In this document: piece after piece, positions 7,813 through 21,013 of the stretch
How positions within the stretch are numbered: position 1 is the first letter of the stretch
Layout of the letters: every line of letters begins with the position of its first letter
Assembly: GCA_003427395.1 (NCBI GenBank)
Contig: BFEA01000295.1
Coordinates: 1,411,869-1,434,510 of the forward strand
Length of the DNA: 22,642 nucleotides
Reading direction: 5' to 3'
Source: Chara braunii
Lineage: Eukaryota > Streptophyta > Charophyceae > Charales > Characeae
Position numbers and translations under genes: made by a program
The notes under the pieces: generated by a model
Database searches by the model: none
What the model saw: the letters and a program-made list of their open reading frames with translations, nothing else
Told to the model about the DNA's origin: nothing

Positions 7813-8739
7813 TTCGCCGTCCATCATCCCCCACCAGGAGTCTCCCCATCTCATTGGACTGCCCCATTACAATGCTGCCACTGCGGACATCCCCAGGAAC
7901 CCTAAACCAAAATAGCAGACCTCAAATTTAACCACCTTACAAAGAAAAGATAAATTACCTTAAAACCCCACACCTCATCCCCTGAAATGATGCACCTCAT
8001 CGCAGGAGCCACATCCGTGATCATAGATCTAAGGTCGCATCTTTCAAAACCAAGTGCGAAGGCCTGCCAGTGACTATACAGACGGCCTACGGAGCACAGC
8101 ACACCCCCACACAAACCAGTGGCACAACCTAGCTCCCACTTCACACACACCACCCTGCATGCAACGCGTTGTCTAAATCCCCCCGAGAAATACAAAAGCT
8201 AAAGAAACTGCCCAACGGATGAAACAACCTGCCTGTGCCTCACATTATCCAGTCACCAGGGAACAGAGGCTACGTACGCTGTCTACACCCTCCACCCCAT
8301 TTTTTCACCGTAACTGGCCAACTTGTACCCCCCTTCACCACGAACAGACACACTTCCAACTCCACACGTTTTCGAGCTGATGGGAACTGCGAAGGGCATA
8401 GCATAGCTGCCCGTATCGGCTCTTACAACCAATAAGACATCAACCCCTCCCCGCATGGACCTCTGACATGAACGAAAATACAAGAACGAATGAGACAATT
8501 CCTGCCTGCCACCATACCCAGAGTGGGATGCAGCCCTTCCCCCAAAACCCCCATACCCCAACAGCTCAGGCCCCACCCAGCAATACGTCCCCCTCCCCAC
8601 TCCTTGGACATGATGAACCTATAGCCCCTCCCCCGTGCCCTTTTTCTTTGGAAAGCTATCATAAGCTAAACTGGCCGATGCTGCCACGATAACTCCGTGT
8701 TGAATTGTGAGGTTTCCCCGGCCTCAATTTCACTTGTTT
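7813..8739. other. C-rich intergenic DNA, no gene recognised
   Basis: The plus strand is strikingly C/A-rich and G-poor from about 7900 to 8640. Frames on either strand show no domain. The stretch may be the body of a retroposed transcript whose tail lies at 8740-8781. Confidence 0.35.
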
Positions 8740-8781
8740 AATAAAGTGGATTTTTGCACAAAAAACAAAACAAAACAAAAA
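8740..8781 (+). other. AATAAA followed by an A-rich (AAAAC)n tail
   Basis: AATAAA at 8740-8745 is followed 14 bases later by an A6-C-(AAAAC)-type run (about 8760-8781). This spacing resembles the 3' end of a retroposed transcript. No target-site duplication was found, so chance is not excluded. Confidence 0.4.
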
Positions 8782-8947
8782 GGAAGAAGTCAGTTTGTTT
8801 CTATAGACTACATTGAACCTCTCTGCTTGCTTTGGGCATGTATGATTTCTCCCCTCCCCCTCCCCCCCACCTCCCACACACAGTTCGTGAAAGTCCAACA
8901 TAACAGTCTGGCACCGTCAGGCTTTTTCAGTGTATAGCGAACGTGAC

Positions 8948-8986
<39 letters not shown>
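8948..8986. repeat. (AC)n microsatellite
   Basis: About 19 uninterrupted AC units, flanked by ACGTGA on the left and ACGTGC on the right. Confidence 0.97.
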
Positions 8987-8990
<4 letters not shown>

Positions 8991-9486
8991 AAGGCAACAC
9001 TTTGAATAGGTCAGAGGTGCTGGTGATGGGCAAGATACCGTTGAGACTAGCGGAGTTTGTGCTGTAGGAACATTCCCATGGCCCTTCTCCTCCGGGCTCA
9101 GAACTTGGCTAACATCATGTTGAGCACGTTTTTCAGCCTCCATCGCATACTTCAGTGCTGCTTTCATGTCATACTTATCTATGGGTTAGGGAAGTCCTCG
9201 CCCTCAGTGAGCTTCCCGCGAGCTGCAGACGCCGACACGAAGCACCAGCAAGCGCCCCACTTCGAGGCATCACTCGTCAAGACTCGAGAAAACTATTTCA
9301 GCAAGACATGTGTAGACACTTGCCCATTCCGTGCACGTTGAGTGCAAATACGAGTTTATAATCCGTTCACACAACGAAAGAAACAATCATGCACCTCAAG
9401 AAACCCGCTGACCTTGCGAACTTGCCTATCTGCATTCCCTGAAGGAAGCATCACTAAAAGAATCGAGCAGAAAGCGCTCTTAAGCT
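8987..9486. other. No gene recognised
   Basis: Mixed-composition DNA with two overlapping plus-strand frames (9057-9341 and 9155-9361) lacking recognisable motifs. Confidence 0.35.
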
Positions 9487-9578
9487 TCACCAAAAGTGCC
9501 TGACAGCCAACTCCTGTCCTCGTATCCTGTTCACCAAAGGTGCCTGACGGCCAACTCCTGTCCCCATATCCTGTTCAC
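9487..9578. repeat. Two 44-bp tandem repeats
   Basis: Units 9487-9530 and 9531-9574 each read TCACCAAA.GTGCCTGAC, then GCCAACTCCTGTCC, then ATCCTGT. A third unit begins (TCACC) and stops. Confidence 0.92.
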
Positions 9579-9589
9579 CCTCACAGATA

Positions 9590-9911
9590 CTCGAAATTAT
9601 GCACTTGCTCAAACATTTGGTGTTATATGTCATGTCGTTTTGGAATTGTTTGTGGCACTGTCTTTCTTTACGACACCCACATATGACAGTCAAATGCATC
9701 CTTCAGGATGCTGAGGAGATCCAATCTCTCAGTGAACAAGTGTGAGTCGAACGCAGGTTCAGTTGTATGAATTTCATAATTGTGCAAACATTTGATTTCT
9801 CTTTTACATTGTCCGTTGTGCACAGTGCTCGTGGCCATTCTTATCACGCACACCTACGAGTAGCAGTCAAATGCGCTCATTGGCATTCTGAGGAGATCCG
9901 ATCTCTCAATG
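9590..9911. repeat. Diverged ~170-bp tandem duplication
   Basis: Copy 1 (about 9596-9737) and copy 2 (about 9765-9911) share CAAACATTTG near the start and CAGTCAAATGC followed by CTGAGGAGATCC.ATCTCTCA near the end. In both copies CAG|TCAAATGC is preceded by a pyrimidine-richer stretch, and the following 15-20 codons are open and similar (TVKC...AEEIQSL and AVKC...SEEIRSL). This could be a duplicated exon or an ordinary duplicated repeat. No donor or flanking exons could be established. Confidence 0.6.
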
Positions 9912-10519
9912 GTTTCGGGGGAGCCTTAACCAAATATTCTATCGCTGTCATGTTTTCCTTGTGGGGGACTTGCATGCGAGCACACACATAAACACACTCG
10001 TCCTCCTCCTGTCTGTGTTTCGTATTCAAAGAGTGCATTACTGTGTAACTGCCGTTTTGTATTAATACGCTAATAACATTTTGAATCATGTATTGTGTAA
10101 TTTTTTCACGAAATGGAGAGAGCAGATGAGGAGAATGTGAGCTTCCGTTCCGGTGTGCATTGCTCTAGGAAGCTCGGCTGCACATTATAAGATTAACTCC
10201 TTGGAAGTTCAAACCGTTTGTGGCTTTCCCCGGAAAAAAAATAATAATAAAATATATATTCCTCTTTAACTCTTTCTTTATTCAATTTTTTCAAGTTCGT
10301 ATTTAAATGTCAATAATGATTCCCATATATCCGCGGCTCAACCTATGATTTGCTTAGGAATTCTTTACGGATTTACACTACACCTCCTCGAGTAATTTGT
10401 GCGAGGACTTTTTTGATACATGGTGATTCGGCTGGCTCAATCGCTTTGATAGGCTCTTCGAATGGGCAATTGTGTTTACTTTTTCTTATAATTTCACCGT
10501 TGGTAGTTTGGAATCGGTG
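9912..10519. other. Mostly unrecognised; possible extra rRNA scraps
   Basis: AT-rich DNA. TCCGCGGCTCAACC near 10330 resembles a conserved small-subunit rRNA segment and could be an outlying part of the relic starting at 10520, but the sequence between is not alignable by eye. Confidence 0.3.
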
Positions 10520-10808
10520 CCTCAGTTCAGATGGTTCTCTGCCACGCGAGAACGTTAAGTTCGAATCGCGGATCAGCGTGCCACGGTGACTATGTACTCA
10601 GGCCTTGTACACACTGCCAGTCACACCATGGGAATTTCTTTTGCCCGAAATCGACTTCTACGATAAACCAAAGACTTTCATACGCTACGCACGAAAAGTG
10701 CGCAGCATGTTTCTCACATCATTGATCATACAGACTATCACGGTAGAATCAATGACTGGGGTGCAGTCGTAACAACGTAGACGTAGGGAAACCTGAGGCT
10801 GAATTAAC
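10520..10808 (+). pseudogene. rrn18: Mitochondrial-type 18S (SSU) rRNA 3'-end relic (NUMT)
   Basis: The order of conserved small-subunit rRNA blocks is retained. CTCAGTTCAGAT and GGTTCTCTGCCACGCGAGAAC come first. AATCGCGGATCAGCGTGCCA and CGGTGACTATGTAC follow, then CCTTGTACACACTGCCAGTC and ACACCATGGGAA. ATGACTGGGGTGCAGTCG and TAACAACGTAGACGTAGGG come next, followed by AACCTGAGGCTG to the end. GTAG.CGTAGGG.AACCTG and GGCTG at the 3' end are the bacterial/mitochondrial form, not the cytosolic 18S form. It is non-functional: the decoding-centre CCGCCCGTC is changed to CTGCCAGTC and about 10 nt (TAGTAATCGC) are missing before GGATCAG. Only the 3' fifth is present. Nuclear mitochondrial DNA is the simplest reading; the alternative is an assembly fragment of a divergent mitochondrial copy. 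Confidence 0.9.
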
Positions 10809-12040
10809 CAGGCGACGTCTTACAGCCGCATTTTTCGCGTGCTCCAGCACCGGACCAAACTGCCTGGCAGCGCCAGTCAAAATGAGACCCGCACCCAATC
10901 GTTTTTTTCTGTTCGCGCAGGGCGACTTCCGGGTCAGCATCAAAAGGTTGCAGAGGATGAGTGTGTTTACTGGTGGTTTACTGGGGGCTTAACATGGGTA
11001 ATTTCCGGCATCATCCATCTAAGAAGGTGCGTGGGACAGCGTTTATCATTGAAGGCGCCAGAATTGATTTCATTTTTGTTTGTGTTTTTTTTTTCACCCC
11101 CGGGGCTCGCCGTACCTGATTTCAGACCCTGCACCTGCACAGAAAACGTGGATTTGTGTAATATTTCGAGAATTCGACTTGTGTTCGGTAATTCATCATT
11201 ACATTATAGCACAAAACTCAAATAAAATACGTACAACCGAAGGAATAGAGTGACATATGTAAATTGATCTACTCGAGGCAATTTGTTTTGTATTTTCTTC
11301 TAGTTTTTTTTGGAGGAAGCTCTTCGAAACATGTCTTCACTAAATGATTGGTCACTAGAAGAAGACGAATGATGACAGCCAATGGCCTATTGCTTCTGCA
11401 CACGCTCTCACTGAGAATCAGCGACGAAACTTCATAGTACGTGGTACATGCTCAAACGCGCGCACCTTTCCCTCTACATGATTCAACCGGCTGCGCACCG
11501 GTCTCATCAGGAGGCGATCTGCGATTCCCAGCCTTTCGGCTCCCACCTGCACTATACCACCCATTACTCAGAAGCTCTGCACTATGCCTACAATGAACGG
11601 CAGACAGCCCGTTTAGAAATCCACATGACGATTCATCTTCTGGATTTATTTTTTTCAGGTCCGTTCACAGGGTTGCATCTACCTTTTTCCACCGATTACA
11701 AAGTACGTTCATCGTAGCTATACGTAGACTGAAAGATGCCTATAATGACCCTGCGTTGTATTCGGCGGAAGAAGGTAGCTTCTTCTATTCCAACGATTCG
11801 TGGCTGAACCATCAAAAATAAAAGGGAAATACAAAAGAAAAAGAAACAAGGGAGGTAGACCCGTTGGTATCCCTCTGCATTTTTCATATTTGAGTGCAAG
11901 CCACGCAGACAATCCGCTGAGCACAAGCTGGGGTTAAAACAATGAATGGGACGGCGGAGTAATGCTCTGGGCTCGTCTTCTGTTTTCCCGTCTATCATAT
12001 ATATATGTCACGACGACATGTTCGGGAACACACCCTCACT
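10809..12040. other. No gene recognised
   Basis: Several 65-130-codon frames occur on both strands without motifs. The longest (10839-11225, plus) starts just after the rRNA relic. A CTGATGAG followed by a 6-bp stem and GAAT occurs on minus near 11500 (see rejected items). Confidence 0.35.
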
Positions 12041-12147
12041 ACCGTCTTCCCCCGAGCATAACGCACCCGGATAATGAATTCATCAAAGCTATATTTCCGG
12101 TCAGATACAGCCAACATAAGGGTGCGTTGTGTCCGTGGGGAGACGGT
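12041..12147. repeat. Two-step inverted repeat (hairpin)
   Basis: Outer arms ACCGTCTTCCCC (12041-12052) and GGGGAGACGGT (12137-12147) pair with one bulge. Inner arms CATAACGCACCC (12057-12068) and GGGTGCGTTGTG (12120-12131) pair with one mismatch (G-U). The 51-nt loop is AT-rich and contains GAATTC. Confidence 0.65.
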
Positions 12148-13410
12148 ACTACATAAGTAGCGTATGTAAGAATTGCACGTGTTCCAGCATATAGCCAGAT
12201 TTTTTAACTGCCGTAAAGTTTACAGTTAAAAATAGTTACTGCCACCATTTACTCGAGCTTCCATTTGCAGAAGCTTATGCCATTCCTCCTTTTCACATTC
12301 CAGGACCGGGCACTTGTCCGACCGAGCTCTGAAGTTAATTGCTGTCACATCCAAATCGCTGTCACATACATACATCCAAATAGGACCGTAATTGCAGTCA
12401 GGAGCATCAATGAAAGTCCCAGTGAGGGCATAAATATGCCATCGGGGTCGGCAGGATGGCCATGGAGCCGCTGCTAGGTGAAGCCAAGAGGGAAAGAACG
12501 CTGTCAGTTCGTGGAGAATACAATAATATATGAATAGATGCAGACCGAAAGAGGGATTTATGAAATAGAAAACAGGAAGAGGAGAAGATTTTGTCCTTCG
12601 TTTTGTGCTGCCTTTCACCATTCGTTCATATATCCTAAACAAGAGCAGCGGCTGCCGAAGTACACACTTCTCCCACCATCACCACCGCTTTCTCTCCGTT
12701 ATGGTTATATTGCCTTCGGCTGACCAAACAGCTACTGTGATTTCTGATGCCTGCTGGCAGCTTACCTTATATATGGTACACATGATTTTTGTAGTCCACA
12801 AGGAGAGAAGTCCCGGCTCCGGATGAAAAGCAGGTCTTTTTGAGGTAAGATGATTTTATCTTCACGAAAGGAAACCAAGTACGCCTCCCAATTGGCTGAA
12901 CGTCACACGCTCGTCTTCGGCAGAAAACCGCCCCTACCGCCACAATGTGTAAAAATTTGATTTCATCTTTTATTCTTCAAGCCTAGAGACCCTCGACTCT
13001 GAACCGACATGAGTGAACGTCCTCATTGTCCTAATTATAATCTTCGCAGGCGTGAAGGCAAACTCGGGAGATCGCTTGAAAAGATTTATGGTACCAGGGA
13101 TTCTGGAGACTGACAGTACTCTTACCGTCAGTCCCCTCCCTCTCTTCGTGAGTCCCTGAGAATCAGGCCTGGACCCCACTGCCCGACGGCTGGAAACTGA
13201 TATTGGCCACAAAAAACGGCCCAGCATGGTTGGAAAGAAATTGAGTTTCATTGGGACCCCACCGCCACCCTTGACGCACTGGAAACGGATGGACATGCTC
13301 GAATAGGAAATCAGCTGGGGTGTTTCCGAAAAAGGCAAGTTCGGCTGGGGCTGTGGTTCATGGCCTTCTATCAGCCTGATCCGGAACATGTCCGTGCCGC
13401 ACAAGTACCA
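12148..13410. other. No gene recognised
   Basis: Two longer minus-strand frames occur here: 138 codons at 12226-12642 and 158 codons at 12970-13446. Neither shows a recognisable domain, homologue or gene structure. Confidence 0.35.
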
Positions 13411-13466
13411 TGCAGCACACAATGGCCTCACGGAGTTGTGCAGCACACAATGGCCTCACGGGGTCA
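13411..13466. repeat. Two 28-bp tandem repeats
   Basis: TGCAGCACACAATGGCCTCA followed by CGG(A/G)GT occurs at 13411 and again at 13439. Confidence 0.9.
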
Positions 13467-13611
13467 CTCGGGCAGCACGACCGCTGCGCACGGAAATTAC
13501 CGTTGGGAGCATCGGCAGCTGACCGGCCCCCCCCACACTCCTGCCATCGGAACTATTTTTCCCAGCAGGACCACCCAGAGTGGGAGTGCGGGTATGAATC
13601 ACTGACGGGAA

Positions 13612-13720
13612 GCCACAGACACAGCATTGCCATGTATCCACCGGATGTGGGCACAGGTCCACAAGGGTCAACGCCGTTCCCACAGACACAGCATTGCCAT
13701 GTATCCATCGGATGTGGGCA
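13612..13720. repeat. Direct repeat, 67-bp period
   Basis: CCACAGACACAGCATTGCCA followed by TGTATCCA.CGGATGTGGGCA occurs at 13613-13653 and 13680-13720 with one mismatch. It lies between the 28-bp and GC-rich minisatellites. Confidence 0.92.
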
Positions 13721-13825
13721 GTTCACCATGCCATTCGTAAGGTGAGGGGAGCATGGATGGCCCAGACCCTCAGGTCCTTGGGAGAACCGTGCGACGGCAA
13801 AAGAAAAGAGCATGTCCGCAGCCCA

Positions 13826-13985
13826 GTGGGGTGCAGGCCTCAGTTGGGGCTGCCGGCCAGTGGGGTCCAGGCCGCCGGTTCTCCAGTGGGGCTGCCGGCC
13901 TCAGGTGGGGTCCAGTGGTGCCAGCAGCCCCAACTGAGGCCTGGGCTCAGTGGGGTCCAGGCCTCAGTTGGGGCTACCGGCAGCA
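13826..13985. repeat. GC-rich minisatellite with an inverted unit
   Basis: CAGTGGGGT.CAGGCC and CTCAGTTGGGGCT.CCGGC occur repeatedly. One unit (about 13919-13943) is inverted, reading CAGCAGCCCCAACTGAGGCC, so the tract can fold into hairpins with either neighbour. Gly/Ala/Trp-rich frames across it come from the repeat. Confidence 0.85.
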
Positions 13986-14011
13986 GCGATACTTTCTTTG
14001 TCGAATCCGAA

Positions 14012-14053
14012 TGTCAGGTGTGTGGAAAAATCTGGCATCGCCTACGAAAATAT
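14012..14053 (+). pseudogene. Possible retrotransposon gag zinc-knuckle relic
   Basis: The frame reads CQVCGKIWHRLRKY. This is the C-X2-C-GK-X2-H-X4 spacing of a retroviral-type CCHC knuckle with the last Cys replaced by Tyr. Downstream lie mixed frames and no protease or polymerase motif was identified. A 14-residue match is weak; chance is a real alternative. Confidence 0.25.
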
Positions 14054-14216
14054 CGGAGGCTCGGAGCACTTGAGGGAGACGTTATGCCGCCTGCCGGCTC
14101 AGGAAGAAGCGATGGATGCGATGATCCAGACTATATTTCTTCAGAATGGAAAACGCTACTGGGCGGGGAAGGGGAGAACCCCCCAGGCAGATGGCTCTGA
14201 GGCACCACAGGGAGCG

Positions 14217-14467
14217 AGGAGGGCAGATACTTTCAATTAAGGAAAACTGAGACGAAGACGGAATTGGCAGATTCCACGTTTAGGAATTCTCCAGCACAGG
14301 ACCAGCGGAACCCATGCTGGAGCATTACCAGTCAGTCACACGCGGAGGGCAGATACTTTCAATTAAGGAACTGAGACGAAGACGGAAGTGGCAGATTCCA
14401 CGTGTAGGAATTCCCCAGCACAGGACCAGCGGAACCCATGCTGGAGAATTACCAGTCAGTCACACGC
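14217..14467. repeat. Two 127-bp tandem repeats
   Basis: Units starting GGAGGGCAGATACTTTCAAT at 14217 and 14344 share GAGACGAAGACGGAA, CCAGCACAGGACCAGCGGAA and CCAGTCAGTCACACG. They differ by a few substitutions and a 2-bp gap, so the duplication is recent or homogenised. Confidence 0.93.
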
Positions 14468-14750
14468 CGAGGGCTGGGAATCTTCAGCAAGTCCGGGTAG
14501 GATTGGGAAACGACGGAACACAGGTATGCGCCGGTGATAGGAGCTCCGGTGCATACTTCGAAAATCCCCCCACAAATGTGGAGCTGCAAGGACGGCAGTG
14601 AGGAGGTCGGAGACTTGTGTAATTCGAATGCCGCAATGGTTATTGGTCGGCGAACGAAAAGGGGGAGGACACTCTGGAGATACTCGCTCCACGGTGGGAA
14701 AAAGCGCAGCCCTTGCTGGCAGTCCCCACTGAGACGCAGTTCGTACGCCT

Positions 14751-15302
14751 ATGGCAACGACTGGCCGGCATGCCATCCCAGAAGATAGCCTCGTCAGTTT
14801 GGCTTCAACCTTATCTATAGCAGTCCCGACCGCCAAGTGGCTGAATACCACGGACATGGAGGTGCGCTTGGAGTGTAACAGACGCTACCGGCCGGTCGAA
14901 ATGGCGACGACGGTCGAGGAAACGGTGGCATTGATAGTTAACCACTGGGAGAGGATGTCGGGCAGAAGCGTTTCACAGGGATTGCCAGGTGCCCTCCGGG
15001 GGCTCCTCAGCCAAGGTGCGACCGCCAGAAAGGGCTGGGCATACACGGCACAGACGGGAAGAGCCATCAAGATGTGGGTTATTCGGTTGGACAGATGGGA
15101 GGAGGTTCCAGGGACATCTGTCAGGACCTCAGGCAGAAAAACGTTTCAGGTCACTTCGAAAGACAGATTCGGGCCGATTGGAGAAAGCGAGTGCTCAGAA
15201 GGAACAGAATTGCAGGCACGGGCTTGCCTTCAGAGACAAAGGCGGCTCCGGGAGCTCTTACTGAAACAAATAACGGCAGACTGCAGAGGGCGCCATGGCT
15301 AG
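14751..15302 (+). other. Unassigned 183-codon open frame
   Basis: This is the longest plus-strand frame in the window. Composition is protein-like but Arg/Gly-rich, with no recognisable domain, signal or membrane segment. Two other frames overlap it, and no splice or promoter context supports it. It could be part of the same decayed retroelement as the zinc-knuckle-like segment, or chance in GC-richer DNA. Confidence 0.15.
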
Positions 15303-16114
15303 ATAGGTATAGTAGTAGGGTACGGGTAAGTATGCTTAGATGTGGCAACCAGGGCACTCGGTTACCGTTTCTCAGGTGCGGAAGCGGTAGACACCATGTT
15401 AAGAAAGAGCAGAGTGTCACGTCTAAATGGAACCAGATTCCTCCCAACCGTTGAGAACGGGTTCATACCGTGCTAGGGCAATTACTGGGTAGGGGAGGCT
15501 AGAGGAAACTGGTCTAGGAAGGGGAACCGGGTTTGCAGCTTGGTGGAAGTAACAACTGCAATGAAATGGATTAGAACAGGGAGAAGGGGTTAGCAGAGGG
15601 TATGGGAGGGTACAAGGAGTTGCAGAGGGTAGAGTGGTAGATTAGCACAGAGCAACGGTACTACGTGTTCAGGTAGTTGTTTCATTTTGAGCGAGCGACC
15701 CGCTTGTTAGCGAACCTGGGCAAAGCTCCCAGTATTACACCGGGTGGAATCTGGTTTTCATTTGCAATATATTAGTCGTCGTGTTGTCAAAATTAAAATT
15801 ACAAAACATCGGAGGCTCGGCGCTGACAGACCATAACGGCTGGCGGCGCCAGCCAAAAAGGGAAAACGTGCCCCGCTCATGCTTCGGAAAAGCTTGGCGC
15901 AAAGTCGAAGGCCGCCAGACCCGGGTGTAATGGTGGCTTAACTTCCGAATCCTTCCATAAACCGTTCACGTGCATCTAATTCAAAAGGGAAGGCAGGATT
16001 TAAAAACACTTCATGAGAAAACGACTACTCCCGCATGCAAAATCGATGACGTCCCACTACATTTTCGTCATGCAATAAAGTAGATGGGAGGCGCTACTAC
16101 TGACAAAATACTCG
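15303..16114. other. No gene recognised
   Basis: A purine-rich stretch (about 15300-15660) with repeated GGGTA/GAGGGTA wording is followed by a segment ending ATTACAAAACATCGGAGGCT. The block ATCGGAGGCTCGG.GC occurs at 15808-15823 and also at 14052-14067. A retroelement terminal repeat is conceivable, but no TG...CA borders or primer site could be shown. Confidence 0.3.
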
Positions 16115-16310
16115 GTCTTTGTTTTAGTCGGCATCCCTCACCGGTGGCCCCATCCTACTCCCTGACGACCGCCGATTACGACGGGGGGCAACATTCATCC
16201 CCTTAATTGGGAGAGGTACCTATTCTTGCAGGGGTCCCCTGTATAGGCCTAGTAGTGGTAGGTAGATAGTGAAAGATGAAATTGAGAGAAGAAAATAGCT
16301 TGGCTTTAAA
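16115..16310. repeat. Dispersed repeat, copy left of RPS23
   Basis: 16115-16250 aligns in direct orientation with about 21130-21265: TTTG.GTTAG.CGGC, CCTACTCCCT.AC.ACCGCC, GG.GGCAACAT, then TTGCAGGGG and GTATAG. 16232-16310 also aligns in inverted orientation with about 21374-21485, including GAAATTGAGAGAAGAA.ATAG (inverted at 21410-21432). Confidence 0.75.
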
Positions 16311-16873
16311 ACAAAGGACAAGAAAGGCGCAAGAAGAAAGGAAGTAACACGAAGCTGCGTGTATGAATGTGGCAATGGAAAACAGAGCCAAATAGGTCTC
16401 CACCATGATGCCAATGTTAGCCACGCATTCCCAGTCATAAGGGAACTGAGGTCACTCACCCCATCCTCCGGCATCTCTCCCTTTACCTTATTGTCTCTCT
16501 TTACCCTCTCTGATTGACCACGCATACAGAGTTAAGGGTTCAACATACAAAGGGGGAAAAACGACATGAATATCTAAGACCTAACGCCGAAGAACAGCCA
16601 AATCAGGAAACACAAACAATTAAATTCAAAATAAAAAATAGAATAACCAATAGGGCCAGTTGGTTCTGACGCCCGCTTGCCTTGATCCTGCCCACCCCAC
16701 TCGATCTCCCAATCCCGCAACCTCTCTCTCTCTCTCTCTCTCCCCATGTCTGAATTTAGACATACATAAAACAAACGGAAACAAAAACACGAAAGGATAG
16801 GGAATTTCAAAATCGCAACGAGATGCGAAGAGAACTCGACCCGTCCAAAATGATGCAACCACATACAAAGTCC
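16311..16873. other. No gene; contains a (CT)n tract
   Basis: A CT microsatellite lies at about 16722-16743. A 219-codon minus-strand frame (16574-17233) spans the region and shows RERERER from that microsatellite; no domain was recognised. Confidence 0.4.
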
Positions 16874-16985
16874 CAACTGGTTGGACCCAAGCATAACACA
16901 AACAAGCAATTGCGCTGAGGCAGGCAGGACAACTGATTGGACCCAAGCATGACTCACAAACAAACAAAATTGCGCTGGAGCAAGA
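16874..16985. repeat. Two 56-bp tandem repeats
   Basis: CAACTG.TTGGACCCAAGCAT followed by CACAAACAA and ATTGCGCTG occurs at 16874 and 16930. They lie about 0.6 kb downstream of the RPS23 stop. Confidence 0.85.
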
Positions 16986-17509
16986 AAAACAACTTCTGAG
17001 CAGAAGGTCAACAGGTGCCTTTTCCTTGTCGAAAGAAAATAAAGTGGACCTCGTACATTCGGGGGAGCGAAAAAAATAGGCCGAGTCAAAAAACCCAAAT
17101 TCAACGCCGACATACACTCGAAGCTCACCGCCGACAAACACTCTTCATCTCCGGAGAGGACATGAGCGTCGTCCCACTCGAGAAAACAGTTGCACGAATC
17201 CCTCTCATCACCAGTCCACTCATCTGAACCCACTCAGGCAGACAGTGGGATAGAGATCCCTCCCTCATCTGAACGCACATCCAACTCGCTCGGCCTCCAA
17301 CAAAAACCCTAGAACATGGCCTTCATGTTGCTGCTCGTCCCAGGCAACCTTAGCTGTCGAGAAAGAGATACCACGCTATACACCCAAGAGATACCCTCGC
17401 TCATCGTCGTCGTCTCAACGGAAGTAGCAAGACTACAGCCTGAGAAGAATGACTCAACATCTCTGGAATTAAAAAAAGAGCCGAAAAGCCTTCTTTGATA
17501 CCCAACTTT
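16986..17509. other. RPS23 3' flank with a telo-box-like motif
   Basis: The 3' untranslated region of RPS23 (minus) must begin at 17509 and run leftward. No convincing AATAAA was found on minus, so its end is unknown. On plus, AAACCCTAG (17304-17312), the telo-box often seen in plant ribosomal-protein promoters, lies 3 bp before an ATG (17316) that opens a 60-codon frame ending at 17498. That frame has no recognisable domain and converges on RPS23. Confidence 0.35.
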
Positions 17510-20561
<3,052 letters not shown>

Positions 20562-20612
20562 TTTGACGGTCTGTGAACGCTCCTGCCGCCAAGGCTAAGA
20601 TACTCGGGTGTG

Positions 20613-20653
20613 GGCGAGAAGAGACCGTCACGGCGTCGCCTTGGAAATATATC
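20613..20653 (-). promoter_or_regulatory. RPS23 core promoter: TATA box and pyrimidine-rich start
   Basis: On minus, GATATATTTCC (20653-20643) is a TATA-like box. About 25-30 bp downstream is GGTCTCTTCTCGCCC (about 20625-20611), an oligopyrimidine stretch typical of ribosomal-protein transcription starts. This would leave a roughly 55-60-nt 5' leader before the ATG at 20561. An AAACCCT near-telo-box (minus, 20783-20777) lies further upstream. The elements are seen; their use is inferred. Confidence 0.6.
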
Positions 20654-20659
20654 GGAACG

Positions 20660-21013
20660 AGCACCAAACTTCCCGCGGAAAGGTGCTGACACCGGCTTGG
20701 TACACACAAACCCGCGCGATCGTTGTTGGCCTCTCTCGGCGCACTCACACAGCGCCCTTCTTTTGCCACATTTTGCAGGGTTTGCTATCCCCCTGCTGTT
20801 TGCACTTTTACTACCCGGTCAAGCGGGACTCTCACAGCTGGTTGGCACTTGTCGCGCGCAAAAGTGCTGCTTTTTTTGTTTTTTTGGGTCCGTGAATATC
20901 GTCGAAGGAAAACTTTTCGGTCGGAGGCTGAAGCTGTAAACCGGGCCTTAGACACCGCTATTACTCACGGGGGTGGGGCAAGTAGAAAAGGGAGGCGCAG
21001 CTATTGGCAAAAT
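20660..21013. other. RPS23 upstream flank
   Basis: Besides the AAACCCT motif on minus at 20783-20777, nothing specific was recognised. Overlapping plus-strand frames (20608-21094) show no domain. Confidence 0.4.

Noticed and set aside
10519-10590. tRNA-like GTTCGAATC with possible arms
   Set aside because: The flanking bases do not form a T stem; the segment is explained by mitochondrial SSU rRNA.
11480-11512. Second hammerhead-like motif on minus (CTGATGAG, 6-bp stem, then GAAT)
   Set aside because: GAAA is changed to GAAT at the position that must pair with the cleavage-site U, and no helix III or cleavage site follows. The shared GCCTCCTGATGAG with 4708-4720 is noted but short.
12970-13446. 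158-codon minus-strand open frame
   Set aside because: Starts inside the 28-bp repeat area and shows no recognisable family; its length is plausible by chance in GC-richer DNA.
13360-14240. Gly/Trp/Ala-rich frames of 81-168 codons
   Set aside because: They cross tandem DNA repeats in all frames; only the short knuckle-like stretch merited a separate note.
16574-17233. 219-codon minus-strand open frame downstream of RPS23
   Set aside because: No domain; part is RERERER from a CT microsatellite and another part spans a 56-bp tandem repeat. No promoter or splice support.
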